Positions 1 to 5,864 of a stretch of 7,822 bases of DNA are shown one piece after another (position 1 is the stretch's first letter; each line of letters opens with the position of its first letter). Made by a program: the position numbers and the translations under genes. This DNA comes from an uncultured Anaerococcus sp. Its GTDB lineage: Bacteria; Bacillota_A; Clostridia; Tissierellales; Peptoniphilaceae. Where the stretch lies: the NCBI GenBank assembly GCA_945916625.1, contig CAMEGY010000039.1, positions 1-7,822 of the forward strand, read 5' to 3'. The notes beneath the pieces were generated by a model, which saw nothing but the letters and a program-made list of their open reading frames with translations, searched no databases and was not told where the DNA came from.

Positions 1-2
1 AA

Positions 3-395
3 GGGTATCCTAAAAATAATCTTGCTACTATTAACAATAAATCTTATCCTCTAGATCTAGTAGGTGAATCGCATAGGGATTCTGAAATTGAAATTAAGAT
101 GGACCACGATAGCGATCTTCCTGAGATTATTCTTCCTCAATACCTTCCTATCAGTTTTTGGTCCATTTATGAAAAAGAATATTTGAATTTGATTTCTTAT
201 AGCAGGTTTGATTTTTCAATTAAAGATGAAATTATGGTCGTAGGCCAATCACGAGCTTTGCAAAAATTTGTGCTCAGCCTTCTAAGAGGAGAAACTTCGG
301 AAATTTTACTAAAGTGGTCAAATGTAGATGAAATAGATAAGTCATTTATGGATAAAAAAGCAGATTATAACTTAAAAATAAAAGTGTCTTATTAG
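3..395 (+). CDS. C-terminal part of an unrecognised protein (partial, runs off left edge)
   Basis: The reading frame is open from the left edge of the window to a TAG at 393-395, giving about 130 visible residues. The first ATG in view (99) has no ribosome binding site before it, and the frame continues upstream of it, so the true start is outside the window. The visible part alternates short hydrophobic stretches with charged residues. It has no signal peptide, no membrane segment and no motif that I can tie to a family. Landmarks are a YPLDLVGES stretch near the left edge, a hydrophobic and aromatic segment around ILPQYLPISFW, and a Lys-rich end (DKKADYNLKIKVSY). It is followed by 130 bases without a gene before the aminopeptidase, so co-transcription is possible but not shown. 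Function unknown. Confidence 0.6.
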   Translation, partial: GYPKNNLATINNKSYPLDLVGESHRDSEIEIKMDHDSDLPEIILPQYLPISFWSIYEKEYLNLISYSRFDFSIKDEIMVVGQSRALQKFVLSLLRGETSEILLKWSNVDEIDKSFMDKKADYNLKIKVSY

Positions 396-418
396 GATGG
401 TTTTGTAAGGAAGGCGAC

Positions 419-449
419 TAGAAATAAATCTAACCGTTTTATATTTCTA
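419..449 (+). other. AT-rich inverted repeat after the first gene
   Basis: TAGAAATA (419-426) and TATTTCTA (442-449) are perfect 8-base inverted repeats around a 15-base loop, 24 bases past the stop of the first gene. The stem has one G-C pair and no T-run directly after it, so it would be a poor intrinsic terminator. It may be chance in AT-rich DNA. Confidence 0.2.
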
Positions 450-471
450 TATAAAATTATTTATAAACCAG

Positions 472-477
472 TATAAT
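472..477 (+). promoter_or_regulatory. Possible -10 box for the aminopeptidase gene
   Basis: A perfect TATAAT lies about 50 bases before the aminopeptidase start, at a sensible distance for a promoter. No recognisable -35 hexamer is present 15-19 bases upstream and no TGn extension precedes it, so the call rests on one hexamer in AT-rich DNA. Between it and the gene is a short GC-rich patch (496-510) in which AGGG-TTT-CCCT (500-510) could form a small hairpin. Confidence 0.3.
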
Positions 478-525
478 AATTATATAAAAAGAATCGGGGA
501 GGGTTTCCCTTTTATTGGAGGAAGT

Positions 526-1911
526 ATGGAAGTTAATAGAAAAAACGCCTGGCTTGAGATGAGTGAGGCAGAATTAAAAGAATTGGATATCTTTTCTAAG
601 GATTATCTAAGCTTTATGGATGAGTCTAAGACTGAAAGAATGGCTGTTAAGGAAGTTATCAAAAGAGCAGAAGCAGAAGGTTTTAGACCACTTGAAGATT
701 TAATTGAGGCTGGCGAATTGAAAGCTGGAGCTAAGGCCTACACTATCAATAGAAACAAGGCTGTAGCTTTATTTGTGCTTGGTAGTGATGATCTGGAAAA
801 GGGTATGACTATAGTTGGATCTCACCTCGATAGTCCAAGACTTGACCTTAAGCCAAACCCACTTTTCGAAGAAAGCCACGCAGCATATCTCAAAACCCAC
901 TATTATGGAGGTATCAAAAAATACCAGTGGACAAATATTCCGCTTAGCCTTGTGGGAGTTGCCTTTACTAAGGATGGGAAAAAAGTTGAAATTTCTATCG
1001 GTGAAAAGGAAGATGACCCAGTATTTTTCATTTCTGAACTTTTAGTCCACCTATCAGCAGACCTTAACCAAAAAAAGGCTGCCGAAGTGATTGAAGGAGA
1101 AAAACTTAACATCATGGTGGGATCAATTCCACTTAAGGATGAAAAAGAAAATCCTATCAAGAAAAATGTTTTGAAATATTTAAGTGATCATTATGGCCTT
1201 GATGAAGAAGATTTCCTTGTGGCAGAATTAAATGTTGTGCCAGCTACAAAGGCTCGTGAAGTTGGCTTTGATAGGTCAATGATAATGGCTTATGGCCACG
1301 ATGACAAGGTCTGTGCTTTTGCATCTCTTAAGGCAATCCTTGATATAAAAGAAGTGCCAGAAAAAACTCTAGTAGGTCTTTTCGTTGATAAGGAAGAAAT
1401 TGGATCTGTGGGTGCAACAGGCATGACCAGCCAATTTTTTGAAGATATGGTCCTAGAAATCCTAGAAGCTCAAGGAAAAGGCAATATTGTTAGCCTAAAA
1501 AGAGCTTTAAGAAATTCTAAGGTTCTATCAGCAGACGTAACCCTTGCAGAAGACCCAGGATATCTTGATGCTACAGAACCACTTAATACTGCCAAACTTG
1601 GCCACGGTGTTGCCCTTACAAAATATACAGGTGCCAGGGGCAAGGGAGGATCAAATGATGCTGACGGAGAATATTTATCAGAAGTAAGACTTGCTTTTGC
1701 CAAAGAAAAAGCTATTTGGCAAACAGGAGAGCTTGGTAAAATCGACCAAGGTGGCGGAGGTACAATCGCCTATATCCTTGCTGAATACGGCATGAGCGTA
1801 GTAGATTGTGGTACTCCAGTAGTGTCCATGCACGCTCCACTAGAATTAATTTCAAAAGCAGACTTATACCAAACTTATAAAGCATATTTAGCTTTTTATA
1901 AACACATATAA
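526..1911 (+). CDS. apeA: M18 family metalloaminopeptidase
   Basis: A cytosolic dinuclear-zinc aminopeptidase that removes N-terminal residues from peptides; M18 enzymes favour acidic or neutral N-termini. The 461 residues match the usual length of this family. Candidate metal ligands and catalytic residues sit in the expected order: His100 in GSHLDSPRLDLKP, Asp259 or Asp260 in GHDDK, the Glu-Glu pair 290-291 in DKEEIGS, Asp337 in SADVT, and His436 in SMHAPLE. The glycine-rich stretch 371-376 and the GGGG at 409-412 are also typical. The start at 526 is preceded by GGAGG at 517-521. There is no signal peptide, so it acts in the cytoplasm, probably on peptides from protein turnover or uptake. 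It appears monocistronic, but I see no hairpin terminator between its stop and the veg promoters, so some read-through into veg is possible. The symbol follows the naming of clostridial homologues; the family call is more certain than the symbol. Confidence 0.95.
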   Translation: MEVNRKNAWLEMSEAELKELDIFSKDYLSFMDESKTERMAVKEVIKRAEAEGFRPLEDLIEAGELKAGAKAYTINRNKAVALFVLGSDDLEKGMTIVGSHLDSPRLDLKPNPLFEESHAAYLKTHYYGGIKKYQWTNIPLSLVGVAFTKDGKKVEISIGEKEDDPVFFISELLVHLSADLNQKKAAEVIEGEKLNIMVGSIPLKDEKENPIKKNVLKYLSDHYGLDEEDFLVAELNVVPATKAREVGFDRSMIMAYGHDDKVCAFASLKAILDIKEVPEKTLVGLFVDKEEIGSVGATGMTSQFFEDMVLEILEAQGKGNIVSLKRALRNSKVLSADVTLAEDPGYLDATEPLNTAKLGHGVALTKYTGARGKGGSNDADGEYLSEVRLAFAKEKAIWQTGELGKIDQGGGGTIAYILAEYGMSVVDCGTPVVSMHAPLELISKADLYQTYKAYLAFYKHI

Positions 1912-1961
1912 GATATTGATAAGTAGCCGTTTCAAACATGTAAAAAAACTTTAAAAAATAT

Positions 1962-1989
1962 TTGACATTGGTTTTAGCTAGTGTATAAT
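1962..1989 (+). promoter_or_regulatory. Upstream veg promoter (P1)
   Basis: TTGACA (1962-1967), a 16-base spacer and TATAAT (1984-1989) form a near-ideal sigma-A promoter. A-tracts at 1942-1959 lie directly upstream of the -35 and resemble an UP element. The predicted RNA start is near 1996, giving a leader of about 60 bases before veg. That leader contains the -35 and -10 of the second promoter. Confidence 0.8.
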
Positions 1990-1999
1990 AATAGTTTTC

Positions 2000-2028
2000 T
2001 TGACAAAATCATCCTCTGACCGTATAAT
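2000..2028 (+). promoter_or_regulatory. Downstream veg promoter (P2), perfect consensus
   Basis: TTGACA (2000-2005), exactly 17 bases, then TATAAT (2023-2028): a perfect match to the sigma-A consensus in both hexamers and spacing. The predicted start is near 2035, leaving a short leader before the veg ribosome binding site. Its -35 overlaps the start site of P1, so polymerase cannot occupy both promoters fully at once. The B. subtilis veg promoter is likewise known as one of the strongest vegetative promoters. Confidence 0.88.
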
Positions 2029-2041
2029 GATACAAGTATCA
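2028..2041 (+). promoter_or_regulatory. 14-base palindrome at the P2 transcription start
   Basis: TGATAC-AA-GTATCA is a perfect 6+6 inverted repeat with a 2-base centre. It begins at the last base of the P2 -10 box and covers the predicted start site. This is a classic position for a repressor operator, but no cognate regulator is identified. It could also be an incidental palindrome in the short leader. Confidence 0.35.
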
Positions 2042-2058
2042 AATGGAAGGATGATTAG

Positions 2059-2298
2059 ATGGCACAAAAATCAGTTCACGATATTAGAAAAGAAGTACAA
2101 AATAGTGTCGGCAAAGAGGTAATTCTCAAGGCTGACATGGGCAGGAAGAGAGTTAAAACCAAGACAGGTGTCATTGTAGATGCATTCCCAAGTGTGTTTA
2201 CTGTTAAGGTCAACAACGATTTTGATGTAGAAAGAGTAGTGTCTTACACATATTCAGATATTCTCACATCTACAGTTAAGTTGACTCCAAATAAATAA
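2059..2298 (+). CDS. veg: Veg family protein
   Basis: A 79-residue protein of the Veg family (DUF1021). The family hallmarks are visible in order: a short N-terminal helix (VHDIRKEVQNSVGK), the basic loop KADMGRKRVKTKTGVI at about residues 24-39, then the DAFPSVFTVKV strand region and the end motif RVVSYTYSDILTSTVKL. B. subtilis Veg is slightly longer (about 86 residues) and has the same blocks. The family is reported to influence biofilm matrix expression in B. subtilis and is very highly transcribed; its biochemical role is not settled. The start at 2059 has AAGGA at 2047-2051, 7 bases upstream. It is driven by two tandem promoters and closed by its own terminator, so it is probably mostly a single-gene unit. 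No truncation or odd residue is visible. Confidence 0.93.
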   Translation: MAQKSVHDIRKEVQNSVGKEVILKADMGRKRVKTKTGVIVDAFPSVFTVKVNNDFDVERVVSYTYSDILTSTVKLTPNK

Positions 2299-2302
2299 AA
2301 AT

Positions 2303-2330
2303 AGGGGCTGGTAAAACAGCTCCTTTTTTT
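2303..2330 (+). terminator. Intrinsic terminator after veg
   Basis: GGGGCTG (2304-2310) pairs with CAGCTCC (2317-2323) with one G-U pair around a 6-base loop, followed by seven T's (2324-2330). It lies 5 bases past the veg stop and only 36 bases before the next start codon, so it separates veg from the PHP gene and may act as a partial read-through point. Confidence 0.9.
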
Positions 2331-2366
2331 ATTAGTAATCATTTTTTCAAAAAAAGAAAGGAACTT

Positions 2367-3206
2367 ATGAAATACGCTGATTTACACATGCACACATCTT
2401 ATTCAGATGGTGATTACGATATAAAAGAAGTCATAGAGATGGCAAGTAAGGCAGGACTTAAAACTATAGCCATAACTGACCACGATAGGGCAGATCATTT
2501 TGAAAAAATTAAGGAAATCGGAAAAAACTTTGATATTAGACTAATTAAGGGCCTTGAAATCTCAGCCTATGACTATGAAAGTCATAAAAAAGTCCATATA
2601 GTCGGTCTTTTTTTGAAAGAATCGACCCCAGAGATTGAAAAATTAAATACTGTTACAAATAAAAAGAGAGAAGCCTACCATATTTCACTTTTGCCAGAAC
2701 TTAGCAAAGACGGTTTTGACCTAGATTATGACTTTGTCAAAACTTTTGCACCAAATTCTATAATCTATAAATCTGATATATTCTGGGCCCTTAAGGGTAA
2801 GTATCCTAAAGAGATGGAAGGTAAGGGCTTTAAGGATATTTTCAATGAAAAAACAACTGATGAACTTGCCAAAACCATGGGTTATATCCCTGTGAAGGAT
2901 GCAATTGAGGCTATTAATAAAGACGCAGGCCTTTCTATCCTTGCCCATCCTCAAGAATATGATAACTGGGATGAGATAGAAAAATATGCTGGATTCGGTC
3001 TTAGGGCAATTGAAATCAACCACTCAAGAATGAAAGAGCGCGATTTTGAGAGGGCAAGAGAATTTGCCAAAAATTTTGACCTATTAATGTCGGGCGGATC
3101 TGACTTTCATAGGCTAGGACGTTTTGAATTAGGTGATTATGGCTTAAATAAAGATGAATTTGTAAAACTAGAGGAGGATTTTAATGAGAAATATTGTAAT
3201 TCTTGA
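2367..3206 (+). CDS. PHP-domain phosphoesterase
   Basis: A 279-residue metal-dependent phosphoesterase of the PHP superfamily, in the COG0613 group that contains YciV/RNase AM and 3',5'-nucleoside bisphosphate phosphatases. The metal-binding set is complete: His7 and His9 (LHMHTSYSDG), Asp14, Asp38-His39 (ITDHD), Glu64 (GLEIS), His77 (VHIVG), His194 (LAHPQEYD), His219 (INHS) and Asp246/His248 (GGSDFH). The region at about residues 90-175 is the helical insertion typical of this group. Likely substrates are small phosphorylated nucleotides or short RNA 5' ends; which of these cannot be read from sequence. AAAGGA at 2357-2362 precedes the start. No convincing promoter fits in the 36 bases after the veg terminator, so it may depend on veg read-through or a weak promoter. 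Its end overlaps the next gene by 23 nt. Confidence 0.92.
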   Translation: MKYADLHMHTSYSDGDYDIKEVIEMASKAGLKTIAITDHDRADHFEKIKEIGKNFDIRLIKGLEISAYDYESHKKVHIVGLFLKESTPEIEKLNTVTNKKREAYHISLLPELSKDGFDLDYDFVKTFAPNSIIYKSDIFWALKGKYPKEMEGKGFKDIFNEKTTDELAKTMGYIPVKDAIEAINKDAGLSILAHPQEYDNWDEIEKYAGFGLRAIEINHSRMKERDFERAREFAKNFDLLMSGGSDFHRLGRFELGDYGLNKDEFVKLEEDFNEKYCNS

Positions 3207-4146
3207 TTCTAAACCGCTAAACCCAGGCGATATGAGCTTTGATAGTCTAAAAGATAATTATAATGTGACAGTCTATAAGGAGTGCCCAAACGATGTAGGA
3301 GTGATTGTTGATAGGGCAAAGGATGCTGAAATTCTCCTCGTTTGCTATACAAAAATTACCAGAGAAGTTTTAGAAAACTTGCCTAAGCTTAAGTATATAG
3401 GAGTTTTATCTACAGGTTTTGATAGCATTGACCTTGAGTCAGCAAGAGAACATGACATAGTTGTAACCAATGTCCCAGGCTATGGAACTGATGCTGTGGC
3501 CCAATTTGCCCTTGCCCTCTTACTTGAGATTACAACGAGAGTTGGCCATCACGACAGGGAAGTTAAAAACGGCCGCTGGTCTAAGGAAGGTTTTTGGTAT
3601 TTTGGAGACTTTCCGCTCATGGAACTTGCTGGCAAAACCATTGGCATCATGGGCCTTGGCAAGATCGGCCTTGCAGCAGCTAAAATCTATAAGGCTATGG
3701 GCATGGAAGTCCTTGCCTATAATAGGAGTCAAAATGATGAGGCAAAGGCTTTCGTAAAATATGTAAATAAGGATGAAATTTTTGAAAAATCCGATATAAT
3801 TGACCTTCACCTGCCTTTAAATGATGAAACTAAAGATATTATCAATGAAGTTTCAATTTCAAAGATGAAAGACGGTGTAATTATCATAAATACAGCAAGG
3901 GGCGGTCTAATTGATGAAAAGGCTCTCATGAAAGCTATGGATTCTGGCAAGGTTTTCGCAGCAGGTCTTGATGTGAACAAGACTGAGCCAATTAACGACG
4001 ATAACCCATTGCTTTCTTATGATAATATAATAATAACATCTCACATGGCTTGGGCTCCGGTTGAAACACGTGAAAGGCTTCTAGGAATTGCCATTGATAA
4101 TATCAATGCCTTTGAGGCAGGTAAAGAAAAAAATGTTGTAAATTAA
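3184..4146 (+). CDS. D-isomer-specific 2-hydroxyacid dehydrogenase
   Basis: A 320-residue cytosolic oxidoreductase that interconverts a 2-oxoacid and its D-2-hydroxyacid with a nicotinamide cofactor, in the glycerate dehydrogenase/hydroxypyruvate reductase-like group. The Rossmann motif GLGKIG is at 157-162. Catalytic residues fit the family: Arg239 (NTARGG), Glu268 (NKTEP) and His287 (SHMAWAP). The N-terminal substrate loop STGFDSID is at 76-83. After the second nucleotide-binding strand the usual acidic residue is absent: the sequence is AYNRS (178-182), which in related enzymes points to NADP(H) rather than NAD(H). This is inference. The ribosome binding site AGGAGG (3172-3177) lies inside the end of the PHP gene, and the 23-nt overlap implies co-transcription and probably coupled translation. 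The exact substrate (hydroxypyruvate, glyoxylate, pyruvate or a branched-chain oxoacid) is not resolved. Confidence 0.93.
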   Translation: MRNIVILDSKPLNPGDMSFDSLKDNYNVTVYKECPNDVGVIVDRAKDAEILLVCYTKITREVLENLPKLKYIGVLSTGFDSIDLESAREHDIVVTNVPGYGTDAVAQFALALLLEITTRVGHHDREVKNGRWSKEGFWYFGDFPLMELAGKTIGIMGLGKIGLAAAKIYKAMGMEVLAYNRSQNDEAKAFVKYVNKDEIFEKSDIIDLHLPLNDETKDIINEVSISKMKDGVIIINTARGGLIDEKALMKAMDSGKVFAAGLDVNKTEPINDDNPLLSYDNIIITSHMAWAPVETRERLLGIAIDNINAFEAGKEKNVVN

Positions 4147-4155
4147 AGGAGTACT

Positions 4156-5281
4156 ATGAATATTTTTATAGAAATAGCAAACTTTATGTGGGCTAATGTA
4201 ATTGCTAGGGGCTTTACTATTCTATAAGGCTCGGCTTTCCGCAGTTTAGATATGCTAAAGATATCTTCCACGTAATAAATAAAAACTTAAAATCTGATTC
4301 TAATGTGTCAGGCTTTGCCGCCCTTGTTACTGCGGTGGGCGGGTAAGTTGGGACAGGCTTACTTGTTGGAGTCGCTACAACCCTTGCAGCAGGTAGACCT
4401 GGAGCGATTTTCTGGATGTGGATTACAGCCCTACTTGGTATGATAATCACCTTTGCAGAAACCGTCCTCGGTCAAATTTATAGGGTGAAATTATCTGACG
4501 GTACCTACAGGGGCGGACCTGCATATTATGTAAGGTTTGGTCTTAAATCAAAAGTTATGCCAGTTATAACTGCATTTTTCTACATAATAGGAGTTGACTT
4601 TGTATAGCCTTTATGCAGACAAACTCAATCGCCCAAGCCCTTACAGGAGTATCAAATATCGACCCAATCTATGTTGGAATAGTTGTAACAATAATAGCTG
4701 CGATTGTTACAATCGGCGGGGTAAAGAGACTAACAGATATATCAAGTAAGATAGTGCCAGTCATGGCTGGATTATATATACTTGCTGTTCTTTTTATCCT
4801 TGTAACTAATATTACAAAGGTGCCAGCGATGTTTTCTGATATTTTCAAAGGTGCTTTTGGAATCAAACAAGCATTCGCTGGCCTTGGCGGCTACACAATT
4901 ATGTAAGCCTTTAGGTTTGGAGTTGCAAGAGGTTTATTTTCAAATGATGCAGGAAATGGTATTGCAGGAATTATGCACGCATCTGCAGATGTGGACCACC
5001 CAGCAGAACAAGGATTTTTGGGAATGTTTGGGACTTTTGTCACAACTATTATTATCTGTACCCTCACAGCCTTTGCCATGTTTATCATCTCAACAAAACT
5101 AGACCTCCATGTGGTCTGGGGGATTATAGACGTATTTGTTGGTATAATAGTATTTATCAGCGTAATTAGCTTATTTTTACTCTTTAGAAAAGTACAAGAA
5201 GTCATGGATGACTATGAAAAGCAAAAACGAGATGGAATAGAAGATCCTATATGGGAAAGAAATGAAGAATACAAACTATAA
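4156..5281 (+). pseudogene. Decayed sodium:alanine/glycine symporter (AGCS family)
   Basis: Remnant of a membrane carrier that imports alanine or glycine with Na+ or H+. Family signatures persist in three frames. From ATG 4156 (RBS AAAGGAG, 4145-4151) comes MNIFIEIANFMWANVIA; then a frame change near 4200-4210 leads to GLYYSIRLGFPQFR. The frame has TAA at 4344-4346 just before VGTGLLVGVA, continues through RPGAIFWMWITALLGM to TAG at 4605-4607, and shifts again into QTNSIAQALTGV from 4613. A further TAA at 4904-4906 interrupts the strongly conserved block ending FRFGVARGLFSNDAGNG, after which the frame is open to 5281. The total is about 375 codons against roughly 440-480 for the family. The join TAFAMFIIS-TKLDLHVVWG (about 5073-5115) appears to lack some 60-100 residues that hold late membrane helices, and a few residues are also missing near 4200. 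It lies 9 bases after the dehydrogenase, so it was presumably the operon's third gene. The number of lesions makes sequencing error unlikely. Confidence 0.9.
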
Positions 5282-5321
5282 AAAAATCCGGGTAAGGCCA
5301 AGAGGTCCTATCCGGATTTTT
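5282..5321 (+). terminator. Bidirectional terminator between the symporter remnant and gloA
   Basis: AAAAATCCGG (5282-5291) pairs perfectly with CCGGATTTTT (5312-5321). The stem continues inward through G-U, T-A and A-T pairs, one mismatch, and GGCC/GGTC to an AAGA loop. The A-run on one side and T-run on the other let it end transcription of the symporter remnant on the + strand and of gloA on the - strand, whose stop is only 7 bases away. Confidence 0.92.
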
Positions 5322-5327
5322 ATTATC

Positions 5328-5711
5328 CTAATCTTCTTTTTGTATAATTTCAATCCTGTAGCCATCAGGATCTGTCACAAAGAAATATTTGTTAGAATCA
5401 GGTGTTAGACCTCTGATTTCTGTCACTTCATAGTTATTTGCTAAAAGCCTTCCTCTAATATCTGCTATATTAGGATGGGAAATTGCTATATGGCCATAGC
5501 CTGTGCCTAGGTCGTAGCCTTCCTCTTGGTCATAATTGTATGTCAATTCTAATTCAAATTCTGGTGAACCTGGCAAAGCTAAAAATACAAGGTCAAATTT
5601 TTTATCTGGGAACTTTCTTCTCCTAGTTTCTTCAAAGCCTAATTCTTCTGTATAAAACTTAACAGATTTGTCAATATCCTTAACCCTAACCATAGTGTGT
5701 AAAAATTTCAT
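5328..5711 (-). CDS. gloA: Lactoylglutathione lyase (glyoxalase I)
   Basis: A 127-residue VOC-fold metalloenzyme that isomerises the methylglyoxal-thiol hemithioacetal to an S-lactoyl thioester, protecting against methylglyoxal from glycolysis. Metal ligands align with E. coli GloA: His5 (FLHTMVRV), Glu55 (ELELTYN), His74 (GYGHIAIS) and Glu121 (DPDGYRIEII). The LELTYNYD and ELGF blocks and the length are close to the E. coli enzyme. The frame extends upstream to an ATG at 5762, but the start at 5711 is chosen because AAGGAGGA (complement of 5716-5723) lies just before it and the protein then begins exactly where the family does. Low-GC Gram-positives often lack glutathione, so the natural thiol cofactor may differ. 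It is transcribed divergently from the HTH gene at 5865 and ends at the shared terminator. Confidence 0.95.
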   Translation of the reverse strand: MKFLHTMVRVKDIDKSVKFYTEELGFEETRRRKFPDKKFDLVFLALPGSPEFELELTYNYDQEEGYDLGTGYGHIAISHPNIADIRGRLLANNYEVTEIRGLTPDSNKYFFVTDPDGYRIEIIQKED

Positions 5712-5777
5712 AATATCCTCCTTACTTATTATATATAACCAAAAATGCAAAAACATACACATCTAAAATATTATCAA

Positions 5778-5789
5778 AGAAAGCTTTCT
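5778..5789. promoter_or_regulatory. 12-base perfect palindrome between divergent genes
   Basis: AGAAAGCTTTCT reads the same on both strands. It lies in the 153-base spacer between gloA (-) and the HTH gene (+), about 35 bases upstream of the + strand -35 box. It could be an operator for either gene, possibly bound by the HTH protein encoded next door. This is unproven, and short palindromes do occur by chance. Confidence 0.25.
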
Positions 5790-5812
5790 AATTATCTTTA
5801 ATAAAACTAAAG

Positions 5813-5841
5813 TTGAATTAAATATTATTTAGGTTTATAAT
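5813..5841 (+). promoter_or_regulatory. Promoter for the HTH/membrane protein pair
   Basis: TTGAAT (5813-5818), a 17-base spacer and TATAAT (5836-5841) make a good sigma-A promoter. The predicted start near 5848 gives a very short leader, just enough to include the AAGGAGG ribosome binding site (5852-5858). Confidence 0.7.
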
Positions 5842-5864
5842 AATAGTAATTAAGGAGGATAGCG

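Noticed and set aside
396..525. A riboswitch or structured leader before the aminopeptidase
   Set aside because: Only a weak AT-rich inverted repeat and a tiny AGGG/CCCT hairpin are visible; no known riboswitch core is recognisable.
903..1939. Open frames opposite the aminopeptidase gene (903-1160, 1470-1703, 1712-1939)
   Set aside because: They are antisense to a full-length, motif-complete M18 gene and show no start signals or family resemblance.
2721..3023. Antisense open frame of 100 codons inside the PHP gene
   Set aside because: It lies fully opposite a gene with intact catalytic motifs and has no protein-like features.
3470..3810. Open frames on both strands inside the dehydrogenase gene
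   Set aside because: Both are shadows of a confidently identified gene, with no plausible start signals.
4891..5205. Antisense open frame of 104 codons opposite the symporter remnant
   Set aside because: No ribosome binding site and no family features; it mirrors the codon pattern of the + strand remnant.
4416..5281. Several separate small membrane protein genes (4416-4607, 4613-4906, 4973-5281)
   Set aside because: Together with the bases between them they rebuild one AGCS symporter in order; their ATGs are internal Met codons without ribosome binding sites.
5728..5733. TATAAT on the - strand as the gloA -10 box
   Set aside because: The RNA start would fall near 5721, inside the ribosome binding site, and no -35 hexamer is present at the right distance.
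5712..5762. Longer GloA start at 5762 on the - strand
   Set aside because: The added 17 residues have no family counterpart, and a strong AAGGAGGA sits just before the internal start at 5711.
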